From an uncultured Haliea sp. (lineage in GTDB: Bacteria; Pseudomonadota; Gammaproteobacteria; Pseudomonadales; Halieaceae): DNA of 64,000 nucleotides. Position numbers and translations under genes: made by a program. Below the pieces are notes generated by a model, which was given only the letters and a program-made list of their open reading frames with translations, searched no databases and had not been told where the DNA came from. Positions 16,809 through 25,854 of this stretch are shown here, piece by piece (position 1 is the stretch's first letter; every line of letters begins with the position of its first letter). The stretch spans positions 124,001-188,000 of the forward strand of contig CAJXUQ010000001.1 in assembly GCA_913061145.1 (NCBI GenBank), in the 5' to 3' direction.

Positions 16809-17593
16809 TGCAAGCCTTGAATCATCTGCGAACGTTGCTGCGCCACCCGATGCTCTTCAGGCGCTACAAACCTATCATTCTAATGAGCCACATGCGGGCC
16901 AATACCAGCCTCCTGGGACACCTGCTGGGCAGCAACGCGGAGATCGAGGGTTACTACGAGTTGCATATTGGCTACTACAGCTGGCGGAGCCTGATCCGAC
17001 AAAAGCTACTGCATTTTGCGCGTCACCCTTCAAAGCGCGCGGCTCGGTTTATCTTCGACAAGGTCTTGCACGATGATCACTATGTTGACCTGAATCTGTT
17101 CAAACAAGGTAAGGTTATGTTTGCTCTGAGGCCTCCGGAAAAAACCATCCCGAGCATCGTTAGCCTGTACCGATCGGTCGAGCCTGACCACCCCTACACA
17201 GACACTGGCAATGCGGCACGTTATTATACTGAAAGGGTTCAGTCACTGGCCCGGATCGCCCAGTCCAGCCCCGTGGATTTTCTTTACCTGGATGCGGATA
17301 CCCTGCGTGAGGACACGTCTCCCACGCTTACTGCCCTCAGCCAGTTCCTCGGCCTCAAACAGCCCCTGCACGAACATTATGAGCAACAACCTCTGACCGG
17401 CGCCGAAAAGGCGGGCGATTCGTCAGAGTCTATTGGTTCGGGAAAGGTTGAGCGCGTAACCCGCAACTATGCCGATATTCAGGTATCCAAGGAGGTGATG
17501 GCACAAGCCCGCGAACGCTTTGAAGAGGCCAGAAGCCAAATTATTCGCAGCCCTCGGTGTATCAGAACGGTGACCTTGCATGCCGACAGCTGA
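16808..17593 (+). CDS. Sulfotransferase-like protein
   Basis: This 261-residue protein begins with a P-loop-like element (PIILMSHMRANTSLLGHLLGS) in the position of the PAPS 5'-phosphosulfate loop. Downstream, FALRPPEKTIPSIVSLYR fits the 3'-phosphate-binding strand/helix and YLDADTLREDTSPTLTALSQFLGL the usual late helix. It resembles divergent sulfotransferases of polysaccharide loci. If active it would add sulfate to a hydroxyl on the glycan, which is common in marine EPS. The GTG start overlaps the TAG of the GT2 gene, and the 3' end overlaps the next gene by 14 bases. The first loop is degenerate (RANTS rather than RSGTT), so another nucleotide-dependent role cannot be excluded. Confidence 0.68.
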   Translation: MQALNHLRTLLRHPMLFRRYKPIILMSHMRANTSLLGHLLGSNAEIEGYYELHIGYYSWRSLIRQKLLHFARHPSKRAARFIFDKVLHDDHYVDLNLFKQGKVMFALRPPEKTIPSIVSLYRSVEPDHPYTDTGNAARYYTERVQSLARIAQSSPVDFLYLDADTLREDTSPTLTALSQFLGLKQPLHEHYEQQPLTGAEKAGDSSESIGSGKVERVTRNYADIQVSKEVMAQARERFEEARSQIIRSPRCIRTVTLHADS

Positions 17594-19385
17594 CCCTACC
17601 TACAACGCCCTGACTGCTCACCTGGTTATTGGTGATTGGGCCACGCCCACCTTGTCGCCGGGGACCACAGCGGAGACCGGCATCCAGCAGCACAGTTTGC
17701 AGAGCGCCCAGGTAGCCTGCGATGATGAGGGCCGCATGTTGGCGCTTGTGGGTGAAGTGTTCGCGCTTGGGGCTGAAGCAATCCAGCCACTGGATGCCGA
17801 TACGCTACTCGACCGCTACCGAAACTCGGCAGAAAACCCTTTCACTGCACTACATGGGCGCTGGGCACTGCTGGTATTCGACCCAGGCAAACAGCAGATT
17901 CTCTTCGCTACCGACAGGCTTGGCCGGCTACCGCTGTATTACGCCGAGTGCGAAGGGATGCTTCACGTTAGCACACGCTTGCCCAACGTGATGGAAGCTC
18001 GGCAGCCAACGGCACTGGACCGCCAGAGCCTGTACGACTATGTCTACTTCCATATGATCCCTTCGCCAGGCTGCGTCTACTACGACATTCGCAAAGTCCG
18101 CGGCGGCCATTGCGGCACTGTGACCGTCAACGGCGTCGCCGTTTCCCGGTATTGGTGTCCAGTATTCAACGAGAGACCAGCGCGCTCGCGGCCGGCAATG
18201 AAGAACCTGCTCTGCAACACCCTAAAGGCCTCCGTACGCCGTGCCGCCCACGACGGCGAGGAGCGCAAGATCGGCGCGTTTCTGAGCGGCGGGCTGGACA
18301 GTTCGACCGTGGCAGGTATGCTGAGCGAAGTGCAGGAATCCGGCTGTGACGCCTATGCGATCGGCTTCGATGCCGAAGGCTATGACGAGATGGCCTTCGC
18401 CCGGATCACGGCTCAACACTTCGGCATCCGCCTGCATGAGTACTACGTAACACCCGATGACGTAGTAGCGGCTCTACCGCACATCGCCGCAGCTTTCGAC
18501 GAGCCGTTCGGTAACTCCTCGGCCCTGCCCGCCTACTTTTGTGCCCGACTCGCGGCAAGTGACGGCGTCTCTGTGCTATTGGCAGGCGATGGCGGGGATG
18601 AATTGTTTGCCGGTAACGAGCGCTACGCCCACCAAAAGCTGTTCGAGCACTATACCCGCATCCCGCGCTGGGTCCGTACGGGCATGATCGAGCGACTGGC
18701 CGGACTGTTGGGGCAAGGCAACCGCTTGGGCAGCAAGGCTGCCAGCTTTCTTAAGCAGGCGAACACTCCGCTACCTGATCGTCTGCAGTATTACAGCTTC
18801 CTGGAGCAGAATGCGCCGGACAGGGTTTTTCACCCGGACTTCCTGGCGGCGGTGAACACGCAACAACCAATAGCCTTGCTTAAAGCGACCTACACCACAC
18901 CGGAACGTGCGTCCACGCTGAACCGGATGCTGTTTCTGGACTGGCAGATCACTCTGGCGGACAACGATTTACGTAAGGTCGACAAGGCCTGTGAGCTAGC
19001 GGGCATCGAAGTACGCTATCCCATGCTTGACGATACACTGGTATCTTTGTCGATGGAGATACCGTCCCGGTGGAAACTACCGGGGAGGTCACTGCGGCAC
19101 TTTTACAAACAGACGTTATCAGGCTGGCTGCCAGACGCCACCATTGCCAAATCAAAACACGGCTTTGGCTTACCGTTTGGAGTGTGGATGAAAACCCACG
19201 CACCGCTTCGCGACATGGCGTACGACAAGGTACTGAAACTGCGCGAGCGCTCCATCTTCCAGTCCAGCTTTTTGGAAGAGGCAGTCGCCAGGCACCATGG
19301 TGGTCATGCGGCTTACTACGGAGAACTTGTGTGGCTGTTGGCTGTGCTGGAAATCTGGCTCGAAACGCACGAGGTGGCGGCATGA
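17580..19385 (+). CDS. Asparagine synthetase-like protein lacking the glutaminase Cys
   Basis: This 601-residue protein has the asparagine synthetase B layout. The C-terminal synthetase domain is well preserved, with the PP-loop SGGLDSS (236-242), DEPFGNSSALP, LLAGDGGDELFAGNERY and a KSKHGFGLPFG block. The N-terminal half keeps the class II amidotransferase fold (LHGRWALLVFDP, DRLGRLPLYY), but the protein starts MPTADPTYN, so the catalytic Cys2 of MCGI is absent. It therefore cannot use glutamine in the normal way and may use free ammonia or another amine, like beta-lactam-synthetase-type relatives. A likely role is amide formation on a uronic acid of the glycan. It overlaps both neighbours; the other copy, at 41.2 kb, has the Cys. 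Confidence 0.82.
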   Translation: MPTADPTYNALTAHLVIGDWATPTLSPGTTAETGIQQHSLQSAQVACDDEGRMLALVGEVFALGAEAIQPLDADTLLDRYRNSAENPFTALHGRWALLVFDPGKQQILFATDRLGRLPLYYAECEGMLHVSTRLPNVMEARQPTALDRQSLYDYVYFHMIPSPGCVYYDIRKVRGGHCGTVTVNGVAVSRYWCPVFNERPARSRPAMKNLLCNTLKASVRRAAHDGEERKIGAFLSGGLDSSTVAGMLSEVQESGCDAYAIGFDAEGYDEMAFARITAQHFGIRLHEYYVTPDDVVAALPHIAAAFDEPFGNSSALPAYFCARLAASDGVSVLLAGDGGDELFAGNERYAHQKLFEHYTRIPRWVRTGMIERLAGLLGQGNRLGSKAASFLKQANTPLPDRLQYYSFLEQNAPDRVFHPDFLAAVNTQQPIALLKATYTTPERASTLNRMLFLDWQITLADNDLRKVDKACELAGIEVRYPMLDDTLVSLSMEIPSRWKLPGRSLRHFYKQTLSGWLPDATIAKSKHGFGLPFGVWMKTHAPLRDMAYDKVLKLRERSIFQSSFLEEAVARHHGGHAAYYGELVWLLAVLEIWLETHEVAA

Positions 19386-20056
19386 ATCTTTTCACCATCA
19401 CGCAAAGACTTGTCGGGTTCACCGCCCTGTGCGCCACCCTGCTCGCCGCCCCTTGCCTGGCCGAGGGCCGGGGCGTCGCACCCTGGGTGGGTGAAACACT
19501 GGACGGACGGCAATGCACTGGCCCGAGCACGGAAAACTACGGTCCCTACGACTTCCGTATCGATAAGAGCAAGCTACCGATAGTTGAAAACTATCACTTT
19601 ACCATCGAAGTTGAGCAACTCGTGCGCGGTGTCAGCGTAAGCCACCCCATTGGCGACATCCAATATACCCTGACCAAGATTCCCAACCACCACCGCGCGT
19701 TGTATTCGGCAGTACGGTTCTCCATCAGCGACCCATCCAAAGATCTGAAACGCAAATATCCAGCCGAGTGCTTTCTGCAGAGGGCGATTCATTACGCTCC
19801 CGACGACCCGGTGCCCCGCATGTTGTTCGGCCTGTACCTCCATCGCCTGGGCAATGCGAGAGATTCTCTGCCCCATTATCTGAGGGCCGAAGCCATGTCG
19901 CCCAACGACGTGAACCTGCTTTACAATATGGGGCTGGTGTATTTTGACTTGGGTAAATACGACGAGGCTCGCCGCTATGCCGAGCGTGCCTACGCCGCGG
20001 GCGTGACCTTTCCGGGACTGCAGCGTAAATTGCGCCAGGCCGGCCAATGGGACTGA
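19382..20056 (+). CDS. Secreted TPR-repeat protein
   Basis: This 224-residue protein has a signal peptide (LVGFTALCATLLAAPCLAEG) and two or more TPR units near the C-terminus (PRMLFGLYLHRLGNARDSLPHYLRAEAM, then VNLLYNMGLVYFDLGKYDEARRYAERAYAAG). The central part (IENYHFTIEVEQLVRG type) is not recognised. The ATG at 19382 overlaps the previous TGA (ATGA), which fixes the start; a longer in-frame reading upstream lies inside the neighbour. It is probably a periplasmic adaptor for the glycan or exosortase machinery. The function is unknown. Confidence 0.75.
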   Translation: MNLFTITQRLVGFTALCATLLAAPCLAEGRGVAPWVGETLDGRQCTGPSTENYGPYDFRIDKSKLPIVENYHFTIEVEQLVRGVSVSHPIGDIQYTLTKIPNHHRALYSAVRFSISDPSKDLKRKYPAECFLQRAIHYAPDDPVPRMLFGLYLHRLGNARDSLPHYLRAEAMSPNDVNLLYNMGLVYFDLGKYDEARRYAERAYAAGVTFPGLQRKLRQAGQWD

Positions 20057-20086
20057 GTCCCTTCCATAGTTTCAAGGGGAAAATAC

Positions 20087-20338
20087 GTGACAGCTCTCGA
20101 TCTCACTCGCAAGATGATCCGCTCCTGCCTCCAACTGGAAGAGTCTGTACAGCTGAGTGAAGACACCTACCTCATGGGTGGATTTCCAGAATTCAACTCA
20201 CTCACCATCACCACGCTAATTGTCGAAATAGAGGACAACGTGGGATGCGAAGTGGCCGATGACGAAATCAGCGGCGAGATATTCGAGACCGTCGGCTCTC
20301 TGGCTGCATTCGTGCAACAGAAAATGAACGAGGCATGA
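20087..20338 (+). CDS. Acyl carrier protein
   Basis: This 83-residue acidic helical protein has an ACP-like four-helix pattern. The phosphopantetheine site appears as FNSLTITTLI, with Ser38 preceded by Asn37 instead of the usual Asp; the downstream EIEDNVGCEVADDEI matches helix II/III of carrier proteins. The GTG start has AAGGGGA about 7 bases upstream. Exosortase A loci often carry a dedicated ACP next to hydrolases 1 and 2, exactly as here. It could hand acyl groups to the acyltransferases at 11-12.5 kb or an aminoacyl/acyl group to the glycan. The 3' end overlaps the next start (ATGA). Confidence 0.87.
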   Translation: MTALDLTRKMIRSCLQLEESVQLSEDTYLMGGFPEFNSLTITTLIVEIEDNVGCEVADDEISGEIFETVGSLAAFVQQKMNEA

Positions 20339-21159
20339 ACAGGATCGCCATAGACGTTTCAGCCGGGTTTACCCAAGGCCAGCACCCCGCGTTTTTTGTG
20401 CGCTGTGCGCCCAAGGCGGAGGAGCCACGCGCCCATGTGATTTACCTGCCGCCCTTTACCGAAGAAATGAACCGCTGCCGAGCCATCGCCGCCGAGCAGG
20501 CTCGCAGGTTTGCGCGCCAAGGCATGAGCTGCACGCTACTGGACTTCCACGGCACCGGTGAAAGCCCCGGTGAGACCACCGATGCGACATTACCAATCTG
20601 GTATGAAAATATTTCAGAGATATACACCGATCTCATGGCCCGCACGCAGGCGCCCGTACACCTCTGGGGCTGTCGGCTGGGAGCACTCATCGCGGCAAGC
20701 TATCTCGCGGAACGTTCAATTGTGTGCGACGCACTCCTGCTGTGGCAGCCGGTCGTTGCAGGAAAGCCTTATGCGACACAGGTCTACCGGCAGCGGCTGG
20801 CCGCGCTGATGGAGCGCGGAGGCGCAAGTGAGACCACTGCAACCATCCGCGAGCAGCTTGCCGGGGGCGAGTCTGTCGAAATTGGCGGCTACACGCTGGG
20901 CGGCCAGTTGATGCTGGCTCTCGACGAACTGGACATGTGCAACATTTCCCGCACACCCGCAAAACGAATCTATTGGTTGGAGCACAGCGCCGATGGCAGC
21001 GAGGCAATCAACCCTCGATCTGCCAAAGCGGTGGAACACCTGAGTGCACTCGGCGCGATTATCCAACGGGTGACCTTTGCCGGCCCACCCATTTGGCAGC
21101 TCCATGAGCGCGCCACCTGCGATTCACTGCTTGAACAGACAAGCGCGCAACCACTATGA
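20335..21159 (+). CDS. Exosortase A system-associated hydrolase 2 (alpha/beta hydrolase fold)
   Basis: This 274-residue protein has the HVIYLPPFTEEMNRCR signature of exosortase-A-associated hydrolase 2, a DFHGTGES strand-turn and an elbow at WGCRLGA. In that elbow the canonical Ser of G-x-S-x-G is Arg114, so ordinary serine hydrolase chemistry is doubtful. It is genetically bound to the ACP upstream and to hydrolase 1 downstream by 4-base overlaps. The family is known only by association with XrtA loci; possible roles are release or proofreading of acyl groups on the ACP. No signal peptide is seen, so it is cytoplasmic. Confidence 0.85.
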   Translation: MNRIAIDVSAGFTQGQHPAFFVRCAPKAEEPRAHVIYLPPFTEEMNRCRAIAAEQARRFARQGMSCTLLDFHGTGESPGETTDATLPIWYENISEIYTDLMARTQAPVHLWGCRLGALIAASYLAERSIVCDALLLWQPVVAGKPYATQVYRQRLAALMERGGASETTATIREQLAGGESVEIGGYTLGGQLMLALDELDMCNISRTPAKRIYWLEHSADGSEAINPRSAKAVEHLSALGAIIQRVTFAGPPIWQLHERATCDSLLEQTSAQPL

Positions 21160-22037
21160 ATACCGGGCAGCCAACGCGCGAGATTGCTTTCTCATTCGAG
21201 CTGGACGAGAGTACCCTGATCGGCGTTATACATGAGTCGTCAACGCCAAGCGACCTCGGCGTGCTGACCATTGTCGCCGGCGGCCCCCAGTATCGTGGCG
21301 GCTGCGGCAGGCAACTGGTAGCGCTGGGACGGCGCCTGTCTCAAGAAGGGGTTCATGTAATGCGCTTCGATCACCGGGGCCTGGGCGACAGTGAGGGCGA
21401 ATTCCAGGGCTTCGAAGCGCTGCACGATGATATCGCTTCCGCGATTGCCGAATTTCACCGCCGCGTGCCAGGCCTCGCCCGCATCATCCTGTGGGGGGGC
21501 TGTGATGCCGCGTCAGCAGCACTGATGAGCGCCTACAGATTCCCTGAGGTCGTCTCCATAGTCGCAGCGAACCCCTGGGTCAGCAGTGAACGCACCGCGG
21601 CACGGGTCCAGCAAAAGCACTACCTGTCTCGCCTGCGTCAATGCTCATTCTGGCGCAAGCTATTCAGAATGGAGTATGACATCGCCAGCTACCTCCGGGG
21701 TGCCTTCGCAAAGCTGCACTCCAGGCTCGCACGCAGAGACGGTGCCGACGCGGGGCCATCAACAGCAAGTATGCAAGCACACTATATCGAGCGCATGCTG
21801 CGTGGCCTGCAGCAGTTTGATGGCAGCGTGCTGTTTCTCATGAGCGGCCATAGCCTGATAAGCCGGGAATTCGACGAACTGGTCGCCAGTGACCGTGAAT
21901 GGAATGGGGCCTGCAATGGCGAGGGTCGAGAGCGGCGTGAGGTTCCCGGTGCAGACCAGACATTTTCCAGTGCGCAAGCCAGATCGCAAATGCTGGACGC
22001 CGCCAGTAGCTGGGCAAGGCGATTTAAACTTCCATGA
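21156..22037 (+). CDS. Exosortase A system-associated hydrolase 1 (alpha/beta hydrolase fold)
   Basis: This 293-residue protein has the family signature VAGGPQYRGGCGRQL, the FDHRGLGDSEG turn and an elbow WGGCDAASAAL in which the nucleophile position is Cys116. That is typical of this XrtA-linked family, so a thiol-dependent hydrolase or acyltransferase is plausible. The ATGA overlap with hydrolase 2 and the overlap with the deacetylase indicate coupled translation. It is likely cytoplasmic, working with the ACP encoded just upstream. The C-terminal 60 residues are poorly conserved in appearance, and a clear catalytic His is not obvious. Confidence 0.85.
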   Translation: MNTGQPTREIAFSFELDESTLIGVIHESSTPSDLGVLTIVAGGPQYRGGCGRQLVALGRRLSQEGVHVMRFDHRGLGDSEGEFQGFEALHDDIASAIAEFHRRVPGLARIILWGGCDAASAALMSAYRFPEVVSIVAANPWVSSERTAARVQQKHYLSRLRQCSFWRKLFRMEYDIASYLRGAFAKLHSRLARRDGADAGPSTASMQAHYIERMLRGLQQFDGSVLFLMSGHSLISREFDELVASDREWNGACNGEGRERREVPGADQTFSSAQARSQMLDAASSWARRFKLP

Positions 22038-23098
22038 AGCTTAAACACCTGCTACTGCTACTTGCAAAATGGACCGGCCTGTTCGCACTCAGCAGACGCG
22101 CTACTTCTAACCGGCTGCGAATACTCGCCTACCATGGCATCAACACAACCAACCCGCAATTTGGCAATTTTCTGTTCATGTCAGCCGACAAATTTGCAGA
22201 CCGGATGGCCTTGCTTTCAAAGTGGGGCTACCCGGTAATAGCCTTGGACAATGCGTGGCCCCCAAAGGCTGAGAAACCGTGGCCACCAGGCGCAACGGTA
22301 ATCACCATAGACGATGGCTGGCAGAGTAGCTGTCAGTACATGATCCCGATTCTTCAAGACCACGGCTACGCCGCTACTATCTACCTAACCACCTACTATT
22401 GCATTCACCAGTTTCCCGTCGCGGACGTGGCGCTTTCATATTGCGTTAGAACTACCAAGCTTGGAAGTCAACTCCACATTGCAAAGTATGATTTTGGTCC
22501 ATATACGATAGACTCAGAAAAGCAACGTGAAAAGCTAGTAGACTTGGCTAGACGCAAGTTGCTTTCTCTGAGAGACGAAGAGCAACGTCAGTCCTTCGTA
22601 AGACTTGCTTACGAGTCTTGTGACATGGATTACACGGAGGTTGAAAGAAATCGCGCCTTCCATTTGATGTCTGCAGACGAAGTGGCGACCACAGCATCCG
22701 CTAAAATCCGCTTTGAGCTGCACACCCATCGGCATAGAATATCGACCTCAAATTCATTTACCCTTGAGGAGGAACTAGTACAAAACGCAGCAATTATCGA
22801 AGGCTTGACGAAACTTTTACCTAAACATTTTTGCTACCCCAATGGCCTCGCGGACAAAAGAGCAAAAGCTGTGCTCTCTGACCTAGCCGTCCAATCTGCC
22901 ACCACGATGCGTATGGGCTTGGCTAGGCGCGAAACCTGCGGATACGCTATACCTCGTATCACTGATGGCCAGCATGTATCAACGCTCGAATTTGAAGCCG
23001 AGATGTGTGGATTTATGGATTCTTTACGCGCTCTTCACCATTCAATAGGTGGTGGAGCAAGACAAGAGAGACTGCCAAAAATGCCAAAGAAGTATTGA
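22034..23098 (+). CDS. NodB-type polysaccharide deacetylase
   Basis: This 354-residue carbohydrate esterase family 4-like protein has metal-binding motif 1 TIDDGW (VITIDDGWQSS), motif 2 HTHRH (ELHTHRHRIS) and a late CYPNG strand. The N-terminus carries a hydrophobic stretch (LLLLLAKWTGLFAL) that may be a membrane anchor. It would remove N- or O-acetyl groups from the EPS. Three deacetylases lie in this window (here, 35.1 kb and 49.2 kb), consistent with several modification points. From about 22.4 kb the sequence becomes noticeably more AT-rich than the flanking genes. The ATGA overlap with the previous gene fixes the start. Confidence 0.85.
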   Translation: MKLKHLLLLLAKWTGLFALSRRATSNRLRILAYHGINTTNPQFGNFLFMSADKFADRMALLSKWGYPVIALDNAWPPKAEKPWPPGATVITIDDGWQSSCQYMIPILQDHGYAATIYLTTYYCIHQFPVADVALSYCVRTTKLGSQLHIAKYDFGPYTIDSEKQREKLVDLARRKLLSLRDEEQRQSFVRLAYESCDMDYTEVERNRAFHLMSADEVATTASAKIRFELHTHRHRISTSNSFTLEEELVQNAAIIEGLTKLLPKHFCYPNGLADKRAKAVLSDLAVQSATTMRMGLARRETCGYAIPRITDGQHVSTLEFEAEMCGFMDSLRALHHSIGGGARQERLPKMPKKY

Positions 23099-24550
23099 AT
23101 GGTGCTCTCTACAAAAAGGGCCATAGCTTTCGGCATGGGCGCCGGGTATGTAGGCTTGGTGCTGCAGCTCGCGTCTAGCATGATACTCGCGAGACTGCTA
23201 ACGCCCTCAGAAATTGGAATATATACCGCAGGATTTTCTGTAGTAGCCATCGCACATCTTTTTAGAGACTTCGGCTTGAATCAATACCTGATTCAAGAAC
23301 ACGAGCTCACCTATGAAAAAATCAGCGCGGCTTTTACACTAACAATAATTACGTCTTGGCTTCTAGGTTTAGTTGTATTCACGCTGGCTGCACCGGCCGC
23401 CACTTTCTTCGCTGAACCTGGCGTAAAGTCTCTACTGCAGTTGCTATCAATTAATTTTTTTATCATTCCATTCGGCTCGATAACTCTCGCTGTGTTACGA
23501 AAGAACCTTAGGTTTGAGGTAACTGCAACTATCGCCTTCATCGCTTCATTGGTGGGCGTCGGAACATCCGTCATAACCGCTATGCAGGGCACGGGTTACA
23601 TGTGTCTCGCGTACGGATCTATCGCTGAGTGTCTAAGCATGGTGGCACTCTCCGTAATCGCGAGACCGCATGGGCTGCGCTTCGGAATTACACTAAAAGG
23701 CAGCAAGAGTATCTTTAAATTTGCATCTACGGTTGGAGCAGCCAATATCATCAGCCGAGTTGGCACAAGCGGCACCGACGCTATAGTAGCACGAGTTATC
23801 GGCATGCCAGAACTCGGTCACTTTTCAAGAGCAACGGGAACATTTTCGCTCTTTGAGCGCGTTTTCATTGGGTCGATTAACGGAATCGTTTTGCCCCTAT
23901 TTTCAAGGGACAGGATGAATCTTGAAGCCTTGCAGGCAAGCTACATCAAATCCGTGGACTACACGCTAGCATTCGCATGGCCATTCTTTGCGTTCTTACT
24001 TCTCTATACGGATGAGCTGGTATTCATACTGTATGGTGCGCAGTGGGAAACCGCCGTCCTGCTGGTGAAAACTATTTCGATAGCGGGATTTATCTTACCG
24101 CTCATTCTCTTCATCGACAGCTTGTTTATTGCAGTCTCTAGGCCCGATGCGACACTCCATATCAGTCTCGCAACAAATGCTTCAAAATTGTTGCTTGTCG
24201 CATTTGCAGCCTGGCAATGGGGCCTGAATGCTGCAATGATCGCGCTGACTGCTTCATTTTTCATCAAAGCGATTATTTCATGCTTTCTACTGAGAAAAAT
24301 CCTAGCCCTTGATTTGCTGCTTCTCTGCAAATGTGCGGCACGGGCAATGCCACTATTGCTCGGCGCAACACTGCCGCCAACTATCATGACATTGAGCGGC
24401 GCCCTATCAAACATGAGCCCTCTTTTCCAGATCGTTGCGCTGGCGCCTGTCGCGGCCATCGGCTGGCTTGCTGCTCTGATCGCGGGTAGACACCCTTTCT
24501 CGCTTGAGCTAAATGCGGCAATAAAGGCGATTATGCCATCAAGGGACTAG
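23099..24550 (+). CDS. Wzx-type oligosaccharide flippase (MOP superfamily)
   Basis: This 483-residue integral membrane protein has about 12-14 helices. The N-terminus (GAGYVGLVLQLASSMILARLLTPSEIGIYTAGFS) is typical of polysaccharide transport/flippase proteins, as are FRDFGLNQYLIQ and VARVIGMPELGHFSRA. It should flip a lipid-linked oligosaccharide across the inner membrane. Start follows the previous stop directly (TGAATG). It is AT-rich and ends the plus-strand operon. It is the only Wzx candidate in the window, so both EPS gene sets may depend on it. Confidence 0.9.
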   Translation: MVLSTKRAIAFGMGAGYVGLVLQLASSMILARLLTPSEIGIYTAGFSVVAIAHLFRDFGLNQYLIQEHELTYEKISAAFTLTIITSWLLGLVVFTLAAPAATFFAEPGVKSLLQLLSINFFIIPFGSITLAVLRKNLRFEVTATIAFIASLVGVGTSVITAMQGTGYMCLAYGSIAECLSMVALSVIARPHGLRFGITLKGSKSIFKFASTVGAANIISRVGTSGTDAIVARVIGMPELGHFSRATGTFSLFERVFIGSINGIVLPLFSRDRMNLEALQASYIKSVDYTLAFAWPFFAFLLLYTDELVFILYGAQWETAVLLVKTISIAGFILPLILFIDSLFIAVSRPDATLHISLATNASKLLLVAFAAWQWGLNAAMIALTASFFIKAIISCFLLRKILALDLLLLCKCAARAMPLLLGATLPPTIMTLSGALSNMSPLFQIVALAPVAAIGWLAALIAGRHPFSLELNAAIKAIMPSRD

Positions 24551-24633
24551 TTCCTCCCGCAAATTTAGCATTAGCTCGCACGCAGAAATGCATAAGAGAA
24601 GTTGAAGTTCAGAAAATATTAGCAATCTTCGAT

Positions 24634-25854
24634 TCATTCATACTGGGAATTTTTCTTTGCTTCCAAAAATTTAACCTGTCGCCATTTCTTGGATCGACTA
24701 GATGCTATTCGACCCATCTGGCTAATCAGCTCAACAATAGTCGGCGCTGCTAGGGCAGGATCAGCTAGGAAATATCCAGCTAATTTTTGTGATTCTCGCT
24801 GTTTACCATACTCAGGTGACAGTAGCTTAAACACAACCTCGTTAAGCTCACCAGGGTCGCTGAATACCTCTGAAGATTCACGATAGAGAGTGTCGGTAAT
24901 CGCTGAGTGACATTTGAATTTGGGGTTTCGGTACAGACCCACTGGCTTCATTAGAAGCGCATACTCTACTCTTATAGAACTGTGATCGCACAACATACAA
25001 TCGGATACCTGCATTAAATCAAAAGGGTTCGCCGTCCGTATGAAAGCCATATTATGGTGTTTGGCCTCAAGCCGCTCACACATTCGCTTGATCCACTCGC
25101 CGTCGCCCCCATCACATTGGCCCAAGGTCAACAATCGGGGATGGCAGGTAACGATTACATTGAGGTTCGGATTGTTTTCGCACAATGAATCAATGCACGC
25201 TACATCAAGATCTCTAAGAAGAGACATTTTTGTCCAATGTGACGAAATCAGGACCGTGGAGGCGTCGGGGTTGAGGCCTAGCGACGATAGGAGAGTTCCT
25301 CTCTCAACCTCTTCCTCGAGAAGAGCGACCAGCTTCGGAGATCCGGATACAAACATTGCTTTGTCAAAGCGACTTGCAATATCGGGGGCCGAATCCCTCA
25401 AGCCCCAAAGGTGACCCGGGCCACTAAGGAACGCTAGGTCGATATTAGATTGCCGCAGAACGGTCTCTACAAACGGCACCGAATTTTCTTGCGCCAATTC
25501 ATTACCAAAAGCACTGCCGTGATCGATATAAACCCCCAAGCTTGGCCACCGTAGCCAGAGATCAAGGCGATCAGTCACAATCACATAGTTCCAGATACCT
25601 GTCTGCGCTTGCACCTTGGATACCTCATGTCTCGAAAACAAAACTTGCATCCAATCCGCTGAGAAGATCAGAGGGACAGATTCCTCGTTGACGGTGGCAA
25701 CCCGAAATCTGGGGTCATGAGCCATAAGCGCAAGGACCGGTGCTTGGTTTAAAAAACCAATTTCATTAACGACTGGGAATAGCACACGAATGGGACCAAA
25801 GTTTTCGGATATCCATGCAAAAATTGACCGCGTTATAAAATTATTAAGCATCAT
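24634..25854 (-). CDS. TagF/TagB-like (CDP-glycerol glycerophosphotransferase-like) GT-B protein
   Basis: This protein of about 406 residues has a C-terminal block DCMLCDHSSIRVEYALLMKPVGLYRNP, the hallmark D-x-S-S-x-x-x-E segment of the teichoic-acid-type polymerase family, and a preceding TCHPRL strand. It probably transfers a polyol-phosphate or a sugar. The start is set at the double ATG 25854/25851 because GGGGA lies 6 bases upstream. The gene is transcribed alone, opposite to its neighbours, in AT-rich sequence, suggesting later acquisition. Substrate unknown. Confidence 0.68.
   Translation of the reverse strand: MMLNNFITRSIFAWISENFGPIRVLFPVVNEIGFLNQAPVLALMAHDPRFRVATVNEESVPLIFSADWMQVLFSRHEVSKVQAQTGIWNYVIVTDRLDLWLRWPSLGVYIDHGSAFGNELAQENSVPFVETVLRQSNIDLAFLSGPGHLWGLRDSAPDIASRFDKAMFVSGSPKLVALLEEEVERGTLLSSLGLNPDASTVLISSHWTKMSLLRDLDVACIDSLCENNPNLNVIVTCHPRLLTLGQCDGGDGEWIKRMCERLEAKHHNMAFIRTANPFDLMQVSDCMLCDHSSIRVEYALLMKPVGLYRNPKFKCHSAITDTLYRESSEVFSDPGELNEVVFKLLSPEYGKQRESQKLAGYFLADPALAAPTIVELISQMGRIASSRSKKWRQVKFLEAKKNSQYE

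Noticed and set aside
20335-21159. Ordinary serine esterase
   Set aside because: The elbow reads GCRLG, so the catalytic Ser is absent; family-specific naming by exosortase association is safer.
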